Shown: one piece after another, positions 1-7,998 of the stretch | How positions within the stretch are numbered: position 1 is the first letter of the stretch | Layout of the letters: every line of letters starts with the position of its first letter | DNA from: Janibacter melonis | GTDB lineage: Bacteria > Actinomycetota > Actinomycetes > Actinomycetales > Dermatophilaceae | NCBI RefSeq assembly: GCF_020567375.1 | Contig: NZ_JAJBZM010000001.1 | Location: 543,396-607,395 of the forward strand | Direction: 5' to 3' | Length of the DNA stretch: 64,000 bases | Program-made: the position numbers and the translations under genes | The notes under the pieces: model-generated | The model's database searches: none | What the model was told of the DNA's origin: nothing | The model's input: the letters and a program-made list of their open reading frames with translations, nothing else

Positions 1-243
1 GAGGGGTCGATCACGAAGACCCTCGCCCAGGCCGGCCTGCGCGCCACCGGCGGCGACCAGCAGGTCAGCCTCGTCGAGCTGCCCGCCCGCGAGGCCGAGC
101 TGCTCGGCCGGAGCGAGGGCGAGCCCTTCCTGCGCTCCGTGCGGACCTCGCGCAGCGCGCGCGGCGACGTCGTCGAGCACGTCGTCTCCTCGCTCGACCC
201 TCGCCACTTCCGCCTCCACACGACCTTCGGAGACCGTGCATGA
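1..243 (+). CDS. GntR-family regulator, UTRA domain (3' end only)
   Basis: The window opens inside this gene. Frame 1 is open from base 1 to a TGA at 241-243 and gives the last 80 residues. The segment resembles the C-terminal part of a UTRA ligand-binding domain: a block reading ELPAREAELLG is followed by EPFLRSVRTSR and the closing HFRLHTTFGD, typical of GntR/HutC regulators. The DNA-binding winged helix lies outside the window. Its stop overlaps the start of the next gene as ATGA (240-243), so it is very likely co-transcribed with, and probably a local regulator of, the glycohydrolase-permease-kinase operon. The ligand is not visible but could be the nucleoside- or sugar-like substrate of that operon. 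Confidence 0.8.
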   Translation, partial: EGSITKTLAQAGLRATGGDQQVSLVELPAREAELLGRSEGEPFLRSVRTSRSARGDVVEHVVSSLDPRHFRLHTTFGDRA

Positions 244-1232
244 CCCGCGCCCTCAACACCCTCGTCGGCCTCGCCGTCGGCGACGCCCTCGGCATGCCGA
301 CCCAGAGCATGAGCCGGGCGGACATCGCCGCACGGTACGGGCGGGTCGACCGGCTCCTCGACGGCGCCCCCGACCAGCCCATCGCCCCGGGCATGCCGGC
401 GGGCTCGATCACCGACGACACCGAGCAGGCCCTGCTCCTCGCCGACCTCCTCGTCGAGGGCGGGGGGACCTTCGAGCCCCGCGCGCTCGCCGACGCCCTC
501 CAGGCATGGGAGGACGACATGCGCGCCCGTGGCTCGTCGGACCTGCTCGGGCCGTCGACCAAGGCCGCGCTCGTCGAGCTCGCCGCCGGCGCCTCGCCGG
601 AGGAGAGCGGCCGCTTCGGCACGACGAACGGCGCGGCGATGCGCATCGCGCCTGTCGGCATCGCCTTCGGCGAGCCGGCCGCCCTGCTCGAGGCGGTCGT
701 CGCCGCCAGCCGGCCGACCCACAACACCGGTCTGGCCCTGTCGGCGGCCACCACCGTCGCCGCCGTCATCAGCGCCGGGATCGACGGCGCGGACCTCGAC
801 GCCGCGCTCGACGTCGGCCTGAGGGCAGGAGAGGCGGCCTTCGCGCGAGGCCACTGGCGCGCCGGGGCATCGGTACCGGCCAAGGCTCGATGGGCGCTGG
901 CCCAGACCTTCGGCTCGGACGACGAGTGCGTCGACTTCGTCGTCGACATCATCGGCACCTCCGTGAGCAGCCAGGAGTCGGTCGTCGCCGCGATCGTCCT
1001 CGCTCACCACTTCGTCGACCGCCCCTTCGAGGCCCTGTGCCAGGCGGCGAGCGTCGGCGGCGACACTGACACCGTCGCCGCCATCGCCGGCGCCATGCTC
1101 GGCGCCACGGCCGACGCCCCTCCCGCACCGGCCGAGGTCGTCGACGACGTGCTCCGCGTGTCGCAGGTCGACCTCGCCTCCAGGGCTCTGGCCCTCACCC
1201 GTCTCCGAGACTCCGCACCCCGCCCCTCCTGA
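240..1232 (+). CDS. ADP-ribosylglycohydrolase family protein
   Basis: A 330-residue all-helical hydrolase of the ADP-ribosylglycohydrolase (DraG/ARH) superfamily. The family cleaves N- or O-glycosidic bonds to ADP-ribose-like groups with a binuclear Mg centre. Visible signatures are GLAVGDALGMP near residues 9-20, the metal-binding DDTEQ at 59-63, GTTNGAAMRIAP in the middle and GGDTDTVAAIAG from residue 273. The length is normal. The ATG overlaps the stop of the upstream GntR gene, so translation is coupled. Lying between a GntR regulator and a permease plus PfkB kinase, it more likely acts on an imported nucleoside-like metabolite than on modified proteins, as proposed for E. coli YegU. That role is inference. 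Confidence 0.9.
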   Translation: MTRALNTLVGLAVGDALGMPTQSMSRADIAARYGRVDRLLDGAPDQPIAPGMPAGSITDDTEQALLLADLLVEGGGTFEPRALADALQAWEDDMRARGSSDLLGPSTKAALVELAAGASPEESGRFGTTNGAAMRIAPVGIAFGEPAALLEAVVAASRPTHNTGLALSAATTVAAVISAGIDGADLDAALDVGLRAGEAAFARGHWRAGASVPAKARWALAQTFGSDDECVDFVVDIIGTSVSSQESVVAAIVLAHHFVDRPFEALCQAASVGGDTDTVAAIAGAMLGATADAPPAPAEVVDDVLRVSQVDLASRALALTRLRDSAPRPS

Positions 1233-1294
1233 CTCTCCCGGGCGCGATCCCCCTTCGGACCGCCCGCCACACCCGTATGCAAAGGAGCACACGC

Positions 1295-2794
1295 ATGTCC
1301 ACGCCTCATGAGGTCAGCACCCCGGTAGACGACGGCGGGCGCACTCGCGTCCGCGCGTCCTTCGAGCAGCGCGGCATCGAGCCGGTGCCCGTCGAGGAGC
1401 GTGACGGCCACCCGCTGCAGCTCTTCTGGGTGTGGTTCGCCGCGAACATCTCGATCCTCGGCATCCCGCTGGGCGCCACCCTCGTCGCGCTCGGGCTCAA
1501 CCTGTGGCAGGCGCTCGTCGTCGCGGCGATCGGCGCCTTCGGCTCCTTCGCGCTCGTCGGGCTCATCTCGATCGCCGGTCGTCGGGGCGGAGCACCGAGC
1601 CTGACCCTCAGCCGCGCGGTCTTCGGCGTCCGCGGCAACGTCCTGCCGACGCTGGTGTCCCTCGGCTCGCGCCTGGGCTGGGAGACCGTCAACACGGCGA
1701 CGGCCGCCTTCGCGCTGCTCTCGCTCTCGGCCCTGCTCTTCGGCACCGACGCCGACGCGCACCAGGTGCCCGTCCTCGCCATCGCCTGCATCCTCATCTT
1801 CGTCTTCCTCACCGTCGCGGTGTCGGGGATGGGTCACTCCTTCCTCGTGCGGGTGCAGAAGTACGCCACGTGGGCCTTCGGCGCGCTCAACGTCTTCGTC
1901 GCCGCCTTCCTCGTCGCCACCGTCGACTGGTCGGCGGTCACGTCCGCCCCGGCCGGCCCGGCCGTCGCGATGGTCGTCGGCGTGGGGATCATCGCCGGCG
2001 GCACCGGTATCGGCTGGGCCAACGCCGGGGCCGACATGTCGCGCTACCAGGCGCCGCGCGTCCGGGCGGGTCAGCTCGTCGCATCGGCGTCGGCGGGCGC
2101 GGGGATCCCGCTCGTCCTGCTCATCGGTCTCGGCAGCCTGCTCTCCGTGGGCGATCCCTCGCTCGGCTCCGCGAGCGACCCCGTCGCGGCCATCCGTGAC
2201 CTGCTGCCCGAGTGGGTCGCGGTCCCTTACCTGCTGGCGGCCTTCGGCGGTCTGCTGCTGTCGAACCACCTCTCCGTGTACTCGGCCGGCCTGACGACGC
2301 TGACCCTCGGCATCCGCATCAAGCGCGTCTACGCCGTCATCGTCGACGTCGTCGTGACCACCGCCGGGGCGATCTACTTCATGCTCTTCGCCTCGAGCTT
2401 CTACGGGCCCTTCATCACCTTCATCGCCCTGCTCTCCGTGCCGGTCACCGCGTGGGTCGCGGTCTTCCTCGTGGATCTCACGCGTCGCGCCGACTACGAC
2501 TCCGCGGGGCTCATGGACCTCAGCCGGAGCTCGGCGTACTGGTACCGCGGAGGCGTCGAGTGGCGAGCGCTCACCGCGTGGGCGGTGGCCATCGTGCTCG
2601 GCTACCTCTTCACCCGCGCCCAGGTCACCGCCGACGAGGTCTGGTTCACCGGCGCCCTGTACGACACGTGGATTGGCCAGAACGGCCTCGGCTGGGTCAT
2701 GTCCTTCGTCGTCGCCGGCGGGATCTACCTCGCCCTCGGCGGGGCGCGAGGCGCGGGCGCCGTGGCCCGCGGCGAGAAGAGCGCCCGACGATGA
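1295..2794 (+). CDS. NCS1-family purine/cytosine-type permease
   Basis: A 499-residue integral membrane protein with about twelve hydrophobic segments, of the nucleobase:cation symporter-1 family (cytosine, purine, uracil, allantoin, thiamine). The LQLFWVWFAANISILGIPLG stretch near the N-terminus and the GGTGIGWANAGADMSRY motif in the middle are characteristic. ATG 1295 is chosen because AAGGAG at 1282-1287 sits 7 nt upstream; an in-frame ATG at 1277 lies upstream of this Shine-Dalgarno. The gene overlaps the following kinase gene as ATGA at 2791-2794. It probably brings in the substrate processed by the glycohydrolase and kinase. The exact substrate cannot be read from the sequence. Confidence 0.88.
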   Translation: MSTPHEVSTPVDDGGRTRVRASFEQRGIEPVPVEERDGHPLQLFWVWFAANISILGIPLGATLVALGLNLWQALVVAAIGAFGSFALVGLISIAGRRGGAPSLTLSRAVFGVRGNVLPTLVSLGSRLGWETVNTATAAFALLSLSALLFGTDADAHQVPVLAIACILIFVFLTVAVSGMGHSFLVRVQKYATWAFGALNVFVAAFLVATVDWSAVTSAPAGPAVAMVVGVGIIAGGTGIGWANAGADMSRYQAPRVRAGQLVASASAGAGIPLVLLIGLGSLLSVGDPSLGSASDPVAAIRDLLPEWVAVPYLLAAFGGLLLSNHLSVYSAGLTTLTLGIRIKRVYAVIVDVVVTTAGAIYFMLFASSFYGPFITFIALLSVPVTAWVAVFLVDLTRRADYDSAGLMDLSRSSAYWYRGGVEWRALTAWAVAIVLGYLFTRAQVTADEVWFTGALYDTWIGQNGLGWVMSFVVAGGIYLALGGARGAGAVARGEKSARR

Positions 2795-3780
2795 CGGGCC
2801 GCGTCGTCCACGTCGGCCAGGCCATCGTCGACCTCGTCATGAGCGTCGACGAGGTGCCGGCCGCCGGGCAGGACGTCTTCGCTTCGAGCTACACCCTCAC
2901 CGCGGGCGGCGGCTTCAACGTCATGGCCGCCGCCCGGCGGGACGGCGCCGAGGTCGTCTACGCCGGGGCTCACGGCACCGGCCGCTTCGGCGACATCGTG
3001 CGGGCGGCGATGGAGGAGGAGGGTGTCGAGGTCGTCAACGCGGCCGAGGCGGCTCTCGACACCGGCTTCTGCGTCGCGCTCGTCGACGCGACGGCCGAGC
3101 GGACCTTCGTCTCGACGGTGGGCGCCGAGGGCGAGCTCGACGCGCGGCACCTCGACGAGGCGCACGTCCGTGAGGGCGACGTCGTCTACGTCAGCGGGTA
3201 CGGGCTCTACCACCCGGGCAACGCGGCGGCGATCACGTTGTGGCTCCCCCGGGCGCCCGCCGAGGTCATGGTCGTCGTCGACACGTCGCCGATGATCGCC
3301 CAGGTGCCGTCGGACGTCTTCGCCCTGATCGCCGCCCGCGCGGACCTGTGGACGGCGAACGAGGAGGAGGCCCGCGCTCTGCACACGCGTCTCGGCATCG
3401 GCACGACGTCCGACCCCGCCGGGATCGCGACCGAGACGGCTGCGGCGCTCGACGCCACGGTCGTGGTCCGGGTGAACCGCGACGGCTGCTGGGTCGCGGC
3501 GCCGGGGACCGAGCCGGTGCACGTGCCGGCCTTCGAGATGGTGCCCGTCGACACGAACGGCGCAGGTGACGCGCACACGGGGGTGCTCTGCGCCGGGATC
3601 GTGGCGGGAGAGCCTCTCCTCGAGGCGGTCCGACGGGCTGCGGCCGCTGCGGCGATCGCGGTGACGCGTCGTGGGCCGGCCACCTCTCCCCTCCGGGGCG
3701 AGATCGACGAGCTCGTTCAGAGCGCGGGTCGAGCGGCCCAGCCGGGCGAAGGGGCGTCCCCCGCCCCCGCGAGGTCCTGA
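2791..3780 (+). CDS. PfkB-family carbohydrate/nucleoside kinase
   Basis: A 329-residue ribokinase-fold (PfkB) kinase that would phosphorylate a sugar or nucleoside hydroxyl with ATP. The N-terminal substrate signature GGGFNVMAAARRDGA is present, and the PfkB signature 2 reads DTNGAGDAHTG at residues 254-264 and contains the catalytic Asp and anion hole. The usual DTTGAGDAF is slightly altered (TN for TT, H for F). The ATG overlaps the permease stop by four bases. It is the last gene of the GntR-glycohydrolase-permease-kinase operon; E. coli yegV is the analogous kinase in yegTUVW. The C-terminus ends in a low-complexity Gly/Ala/Pro/Arg tail. Substrate is unknown. Confidence 0.9.
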   Translation: MTGRVVHVGQAIVDLVMSVDEVPAAGQDVFASSYTLTAGGGFNVMAAARRDGAEVVYAGAHGTGRFGDIVRAAMEEEGVEVVNAAEAALDTGFCVALVDATAERTFVSTVGAEGELDARHLDEAHVREGDVVYVSGYGLYHPGNAAAITLWLPRAPAEVMVVVDTSPMIAQVPSDVFALIAARADLWTANEEEARALHTRLGIGTTSDPAGIATETAAALDATVVVRVNRDGCWVAAPGTEPVHVPAFEMVPVDTNGAGDAHTGVLCAGIVAGEPLLEAVRRAAAAAAIAVTRRGPATSPLRGEIDELVQSAGRAAQPGEGASPAPARS

Positions 3781-3818
3781 GGGGGCGTCGGGTGGCTGGG
3801 GGCCGGGTGGTCGGTCCC

Positions 3819-3824
3819 TAGGAT
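3819..3824 (+). promoter_or_regulatory. -10 box TAGGAT for a leaderless gene
   Basis: TAGGAT lies at exactly -12 to -7 relative to the GTG at 3831, the spacing expected if transcription starts at the G of the start codon. No Shine-Dalgarno is present, so this looks like a leaderless promoter. No convincing -35 was seen. Confidence 0.6.
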
Positions 3825-3830
3825 CGGTTC

Positions 3831-4712
3831 GTGCGTGTCGTCTCCCTGCTGCCCTCGACCACCGAGATCCTCTTCGCGCTGGGCGCGGGAGACGACGTCG
3901 TGGGGGTCACCTTCGAGTGCGACCACCCGGCGCAGGCCCGGGAGCGACGGGTGGTCTCGACCTCGGCAATGCCCGAGGGCCTGTCGCCCCGGGAGATCGA
4001 CGACTTCGTCAAGGCCTCGCTGGGGCGCGGCGACGACCTGTACCACCTGCAGGCCGACGCCCTGGCCGAGCTCGACCCCGACCTGGTCGTCACGCAGGAC
4101 CTGTGCGCCGTGTGCGCGATCGACGTCACCGCGGTGGACGAGGCGATGGCCTACCTGGGGTGCCGGGCGGATGTGCTGACCTTCGACCCGCACACGATCG
4201 ACGAGGTGCTGGCCTCGGTGATCTCGGTGGGCGATGCCGTGGGACGGCGGGCGGAGGCCGACTCACTGGTCCGGTCGCTGCGGGAGCGCCTGGCTGCTGT
4301 CGCCGACGCGGTGGCCGGGGCCGAGCGACCTCGTGTGCTCGTCCTCGAGTGGACCGACCCTCCCTTCGCGCCGGGCCACTGGATCCCGGAGATGGTCGTC
4401 GCTGCGGGCGGCGAGCCGGTGCTCGGGGTCGCCGGCGAGAGGTCGGAGCAGACGACGTGGGAGGCCGCGGTTGACGCCGCACCCGACGTCGTCATCTGCG
4501 CGCCGTGCGGCTACGACCTCGACGGCGCTGCCGAGCAGGCGGCTGTCGTCGCAGAGCGCTTCCCCGGGGTGCCCGTGTGGGCCGTCGACGCGAACGGGTC
4601 CTACGCGCGACCCGGGCCGCGGGTCGTCGACGGGGTGGAGGCGTTGGCCGGGATCCTGCACCCTGACCGGGTGGGCGGACCTGACCCGGGCGCGGCCCGG
4701 CTGATCGACTGA
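3831..4712 (+). CDS. BtuF-like cobalamin-binding protein
   Basis: A 293-residue protein of the BtuF/helical-backbone metal-receptor superfamily. It opens with RVVSLLPSTTEILFALGAGD, the usual start of cobalamin/cobamide-binding proteins, and has VVTQDLCAVCAID and APCGYDLDGA segments typical of the actinobacterial cobalamin-binding branch. There is no signal peptide or lipobox, so it is probably cytoplasmic rather than a periplasmic ABC-transporter subunit, and no transporter genes flank it. The GTG start at 3831 has no ribosome-binding site but a TAGGAT box exactly 12 bases upstream, indicating a leaderless transcript. Binding of cobalamin is a family inference. Confidence 0.8.
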   Translation: MRVVSLLPSTTEILFALGAGDDVVGVTFECDHPAQARERRVVSTSAMPEGLSPREIDDFVKASLGRGDDLYHLQADALAELDPDLVVTQDLCAVCAIDVTAVDEAMAYLGCRADVLTFDPHTIDEVLASVISVGDAVGRRAEADSLVRSLRERLAAVADAVAGAERPRVLVLEWTDPPFAPGHWIPEMVVAAGGEPVLGVAGERSEQTTWEAAVDAAPDVVICAPCGYDLDGAAEQAAVVAERFPGVPVWAVDANGSYARPGPRVVDGVEALAGILHPDRVGGPDPGAARLID

Positions 4713-4755
4713 GCGGGCCGCGGGCGGATGCAAGTCCCGAGGGTAAGAGGCCCGG

Positions 4756-5043
4756 TCAGAAGGTCGGGAACCTCTTGAGGTACGGCACTCGCCAGCCCAT
4801 CGCGTCGTACGCGGCGCGGTCCGAGGCCATGACCTGGATGTCGCTGCTCGTCCGCGCCCACGCCCCGTTGCTCCACCGGTACCGGGTTGACTCGATCACC
4901 CACCCGTGATCTGCCACCTGGTGCGGGTAGGTGAAGGTCATCACCACCGTGCCGCTCGACGACACCTTCCGGGTCCACCCGACGCCGTACAGCGCGGCTG
5001 AGTCGATGGCCCACCCATACGCGCCGCATCGCGCGTTAAGTCG
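4756..5043 (-). pseudogene. 5'-truncated copy of a secreted protein gene (paralogue of 15461-16147)
   Basis: Reading on the minus strand, the frame is open from a stop at 5044-5046 down to a TGA at 4756-4758. Beginning near 5025 it encodes a segment alignable to the last part of the secreted protein at 15461-16147: YGWAIDSAALY against YRWTIDSSNYA, GTVVMTFTYP against GTIRLTRKVS, and the shared ending GWRVPYL against GWHVPYL. The 5' part with signal peptide and first half is missing, and upstream the sequence changes to lower-GC DNA. It is best read as a remnant left when the adjacent island inserted or recombined. A GTG at 4965 could start a 69-residue peptide, but expression is doubtful. Confidence 0.7.
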
Positions 5044-5092
5044 TCAGCTGCCCGTTGCGATAAGCGACGACGCGCGGAAAACACTGTCCTAG

Positions 5093-5098
5093 TAGGAT
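5093..5098 (+). promoter_or_regulatory. -10 box TAGGAT upstream of the Mrr-like gene
   Basis: TAGGAT inside CCTAGTAGGATCG fits the TAGGNT boxes seen elsewhere in the window. Transcription would begin near 5105 and leave an untranslated leader of roughly 80-110 bases before the endonuclease gene. No -35 was recognised. Confidence 0.45.
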
Positions 5099-5213
5099 CG
5101 CCAGATCGGTCGCGGCGCAGAACCGGATCACTTCTTACAGAGGTGTCAGCAGCACCCCAACCCTTCCAATCGGCAAGGATGAAGTGACACCCCCGACGCC
5201 GAGGAGCAAGCCC

Positions 5214-6254
5214 GTGACCCAGATGTGGGGCATCCATAACGACACCATTCCTGCCGACGAATTGGTCGAGCGAGGTTTTGTGGCAATCGGTTGGGACGAC
5301 ATGGGAGACCTACGAGAGATCGGAAACGATCAGGCCGCGATGAAGCGTGCGGTCTCCGAGCGCTACCCCCATGCCAAACCCGGGGCAATCCCGGTCTGGG
5401 CCGGCCTTCTCCGCCGCTTCGCCTTCGTCGCCGCACCGGGTGACCTCATCATCGCTCCGAACCGCGCCAAGAGCACTGTGAACTTCGGTCGACTAGTCGG
5501 CCCCTACGAGTGGGCTATGTCCGGAGCGGTTCAACGGCACCGCCGACGAGTCGAGTGGCTGGAGACCGACGTACCCCGATCAACCTTCCCGCAGCCGGCC
5601 CTCTACGAGATCGGCAGCGCCGTCACTATGTTCGAGGTCCGCAACAACCGGCACCTCTTCGAAGCCTTCCTCGCAGGGAACACGCCAGATGACCCAGTGA
5701 TTGAGGAGGGTCATGGCGACGATGACGCCGGCGGGGCCGACTCTCCTGTCACACGGGCCGCCGACGAGGAGCCCAGCGCTGCGAGAGTCGAGCAATACAC
5801 ACGCGACCTTGTTCTTCGTACCCTCCTGACACTGGAACCCGCCCAATTCGAGCAGTTCACCGCCGATCTACTGCGAGCCACCGGATACCGAGCCCGTGTC
5901 ACGCAGTACTCAGGGGATGGGGGTGTCGACGTCGTGGCCCACCGAGACCTGCTCGGTCTTGAAGGGGTCATCAAGGTCCAGTGCAAGAGGACGAACACGA
6001 CGATGGGCATCCCCGAGGTCAACCAGCTGACCGGGACGCTGAGCCAGGGCGAGACGGGGCTGTTCGTCTCGTTAGGCGGCTACTCGGCTCAGGCCCGTGC
6101 AGTTGAACGCCAACGGCACGACCTCCGTCTGCTCGGCGCTGAGGAAATCGTGGACCTCACGCTCGACCACTACACGGATCTCCCGCCAAGGTGGCGCTCT
6201 CGAATTCCACTACGTCAGGTGTTCGTGGTGGATCGGGACGCCGAGGGGTACTAG
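5214..6254 (+). CDS. Mrr-type (type IV) restriction endonuclease
   Basis: A 346-residue two-domain protein. Residues about 4-150 form an N-terminal module starting MWGIHND with an FVAIGWDDMGD stretch, as seen in restriction proteins with a DNA-reading domain. Residues about 200-340 form an Mrr_cat PD-(D/E)XK domain: LEPAQFEQFTADLL helix, GDGGVDVV with catalytic Asp near 239, then VQCKR supplying the Q-x-K pair near 256-258. Such enzymes cleave modified or foreign DNA. GTG 5214 is preferred because AGGAG at 5202-5206 is well spaced; GTG 5184 in frame is an alternative with a weaker AAGGA. GC and codon use are clearly below the neighbourhood, so horizontal acquisition is likely. Confidence 0.85.
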   Translation: MTQMWGIHNDTIPADELVERGFVAIGWDDMGDLREIGNDQAAMKRAVSERYPHAKPGAIPVWAGLLRRFAFVAAPGDLIIAPNRAKSTVNFGRLVGPYEWAMSGAVQRHRRRVEWLETDVPRSTFPQPALYEIGSAVTMFEVRNNRHLFEAFLAGNTPDDPVIEEGHGDDDAGGADSPVTRAADEEPSAARVEQYTRDLVLRTLLTLEPAQFEQFTADLLRATGYRARVTQYSGDGGVDVVAHRDLLGLEGVIKVQCKRTNTTMGIPEVNQLTGTLSQGETGLFVSLGGYSAQARAVERQRHDLRLLGAEEIVDLTLDHYTDLPPRWRSRIPLRQVFVVDRDAEGY

Positions 6255-6385
6255 GCACCGCGACATCGAGCCTAGCGAAGAGCGCGACTGGGCCTCGTTC
6301 AACACTGACCGGGCAGTGCTCTCAAAGGCTGCACTCTCCGACGAAATCCCCGTGTTTCGACTGGGTGTACCCGAATAGGTTGGGC

Positions 6386-6391
6386 TACGTT
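6386..6391 (+). promoter_or_regulatory. Possible leaderless -10 box TACGTT
   Basis: TACGTT matches TANNNT and lies at -12 to -7 of the GTG at 6398, the chosen start of the P-loop NTPase. No ribosome-binding site is seen for that start. If real, the NTPase and its partner can be transcribed separately from the endonuclease gene. Confidence 0.4.
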
Positions 6392-6397
6392 CTCGGT

Positions 6398-7597
6398 GTG
6401 GCAACATACCCCCGGGTCAAAGAGCAGCACATCGCGGTCTTCGGTGAGAGCGGATCAGGGAAGACGGTCCTGGTGTCCTCGTTCTTCGGCCCGTCGCAGT
6501 CCGCGTCCGGTGCGAGCGACCTCTGGGATCTCGTTGCCGATGACGCCGGTCAGGGCAACCGACTCCTCAAGAATTACCTGGGGATGCGTGACAAGGCGGT
6601 CGCGCCACCGGCGACCCGCTTCGCCAGCGACACGTATAACTTCTCGGTCAAGCTGAAGAGCGCAGGCGACCGGGCGCGAGACAAGCGTCCGTTCGACGTG
6701 ATCCGTCTCGCCTGGCACGACTACCCGGGTGAGTGGTTCGAGTCAGAGCCGAGCAGTTTCAGCGAGGCGACTCGACGCACCGACACCTTCCGGTCCCTTC
6801 TTCGCTCAGACGTCGCCCTGCTGCTCGTCGACGGTCAGAAGCTGGCTGACCATCGAGGGGAGGAAGCCCGCTATCTGAAGTCTCTCTTCGGCAATTTCCG
6901 CCAGGCAATGCTTCGCCTGAAGGACGACCTCCTCGCTGAGGAAGGCCGGCTTGTGGAGTTCCCACGCATCTGGATCCTGGCTCTCTCCAAAGCCGACCTC
7001 TACCCAGACTGGGACGTCGACAACTTCCGCGACCTGCTCGTCCTCAACGCGGCTGACGACATCGAAAGGCTGAGGTCGACGATCCAAGAGTTGGTCGAGA
7101 CCCCCGACGCGCTCTCGCTCGGTGAGGACTTCCTCCTCCTGTCGTCCGCGAAGTTCTCGCTGGACCAGGGCCCGCAGCACACCACCTCGATCGACACCAC
7201 GGCACGGGTCGGTCTTGATCTCGTGCTTCCAGTGGCGTCCCTCCTGCCGCTCGAACGACGGGTCCTGTGGGCCTCGAAGATGGATGTCCCACGAAAGGTC
7301 CTGGACTCACTCGCCGACGGGGCAGATCTCATCGCCAAAGCAATCACGGGATCCAACTTCGCGAAGCTCGACAAAGCACTGTCGATGCTGCCCGACCGCC
7401 GGGTCAGAGTTGCTCGTCAGGTCATCACGCGAGGCACGCCGCTCCTGGCCATGGCAGCGAAGATGGCTGGCCCAGCCCTTCGGGAGCAGAACGAGCAGGC
7501 GAGGGCTCAGCACGACTACCTCCGCGCGACGCTCACCCAGATGAAGCAGGACCTGGAAGAGGGTCGAGCCGACAGCGTGATCAGGACGGCAGTGTGA
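6398..7597 (+). CDS. TRAFAC-like P-loop GTPase/NTPase of a conserved actinobacterial family
   Basis: A 399-residue P-loop protein. The Walker A motif GESGSGKT is at residues 16-23, a hydrophobic strand ends in WHDYPGEW (107-113) as a Walker B or switch-like element, and ILALSKADL around 193-201 resembles the NKxD/SKxD guanine-specificity motif. This suggests a TRAFAC-class GTPase rather than an AAA ATPase. The C-terminal third is helical with no signal peptide. GTG 6398 is chosen because the family core begins just before the P-loop; GTG 6365 and upstream codons are possible but look non-coding. It overlaps the next gene by four bases (GTGTGA). Related GTPases are known from bacterial conflict systems; a defence role here is inference. 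Confidence 0.75.
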   Translation: MATYPRVKEQHIAVFGESGSGKTVLVSSFFGPSQSASGASDLWDLVADDAGQGNRLLKNYLGMRDKAVAPPATRFASDTYNFSVKLKSAGDRARDKRPFDVIRLAWHDYPGEWFESEPSSFSEATRRTDTFRSLLRSDVALLLVDGQKLADHRGEEARYLKSLFGNFRQAMLRLKDDLLAEEGRLVEFPRIWILALSKADLYPDWDVDNFRDLLVLNAADDIERLRSTIQELVETPDALSLGEDFLLLSSAKFSLDQGPQHTTSIDTTARVGLDLVLPVASLLPLERRVLWASKMDVPRKVLDSLADGADLIAKAITGSNFAKLDKALSMLPDRRVRVARQVITRGTPLLAMAAKMAGPALREQNEQARAQHDYLRATLTQMKQDLEEGRADSVIRTAV

Positions 7598-7998
7598 CCT
7601 CGGACGAGATCCCCAGCGGGCTGATCTGGGCAACCCGTGGACGCACCTGGGGCTTCCGTTTCCTCCTCGACGGCGGCCACGTCGACCCCCTCCCGACATA
7701 CGAGGCCGCCTTCGCGTCAATGCCCGACGGACCGGGCGTCGATGAGGGCCCAGATCAAACCCGTGCACTTCGTATCGACGACCCCCTGGGCAGGCGCGAC
7801 AGCGCCGGGCGAGTCATCCCCCACGAGTTCGTGCTCGCAGGTGCGCCCGCGGAGGCGATCACCTCTGCCGCTGAAGGGCAGCAGAGGGTCTGGCCATTCG
7901 TCCAGCAAGCCTTCGAGCTCGTGTGGGACCGCGACACCCCACCTTCAGCTACCGAGGTGCTGCGACACGTGACAGCCCGGTCGGATCACAAGGCCTGA
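7594..7998 (+). CDS. Small conserved partner of the P-loop NTPase, unknown function
   Basis: A 134-residue protein that I do not recognise. GTG 7594 overlaps the NTPase stop as GTGTGA, so the two are translationally coupled and probably form a functional pair. The sequence is soluble, mixed alpha/beta and acidic, with an aromatic start (GLIWATRGRTWGFRFLLDGG) followed by VDPLPTYEAAF and a C-terminal WPFVQQAFELVW helix. No catalytic motif, membrane segment or zinc ligand was seen. Candidate roles are an effector, an adaptor or a regulator of the NTPase. Its base composition matches the island, and it is the last island gene before GC returns to the local norm. Confidence 0.7.
   Translation: MTSDEIPSGLIWATRGRTWGFRFLLDGGHVDPLPTYEAAFASMPDGPGVDEGPDQTRALRIDDPLGRRDSAGRVIPHEFVLAGAPAEAITSAAEGQQRVWPFVQQAFELVWDRDTPPSATEVLRHVTARSDHKA

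Noticed and set aside
65-958. Long minus-strand frame opposite the ADP-ribosylglycohydrolase gene
   Set aside because: Ser/Ala/Arg-rich composition typical of the antisense of a high-GC gene; the plus-strand frame has clear family motifs.
6191-6397. N-terminal extension of the P-loop NTPase frame
   Set aside because: Ser/Thr/Arg-rich shadow of the nuclease 3' end; conserved sequence begins only a few residues before the P-loop, supporting GTG 6398.
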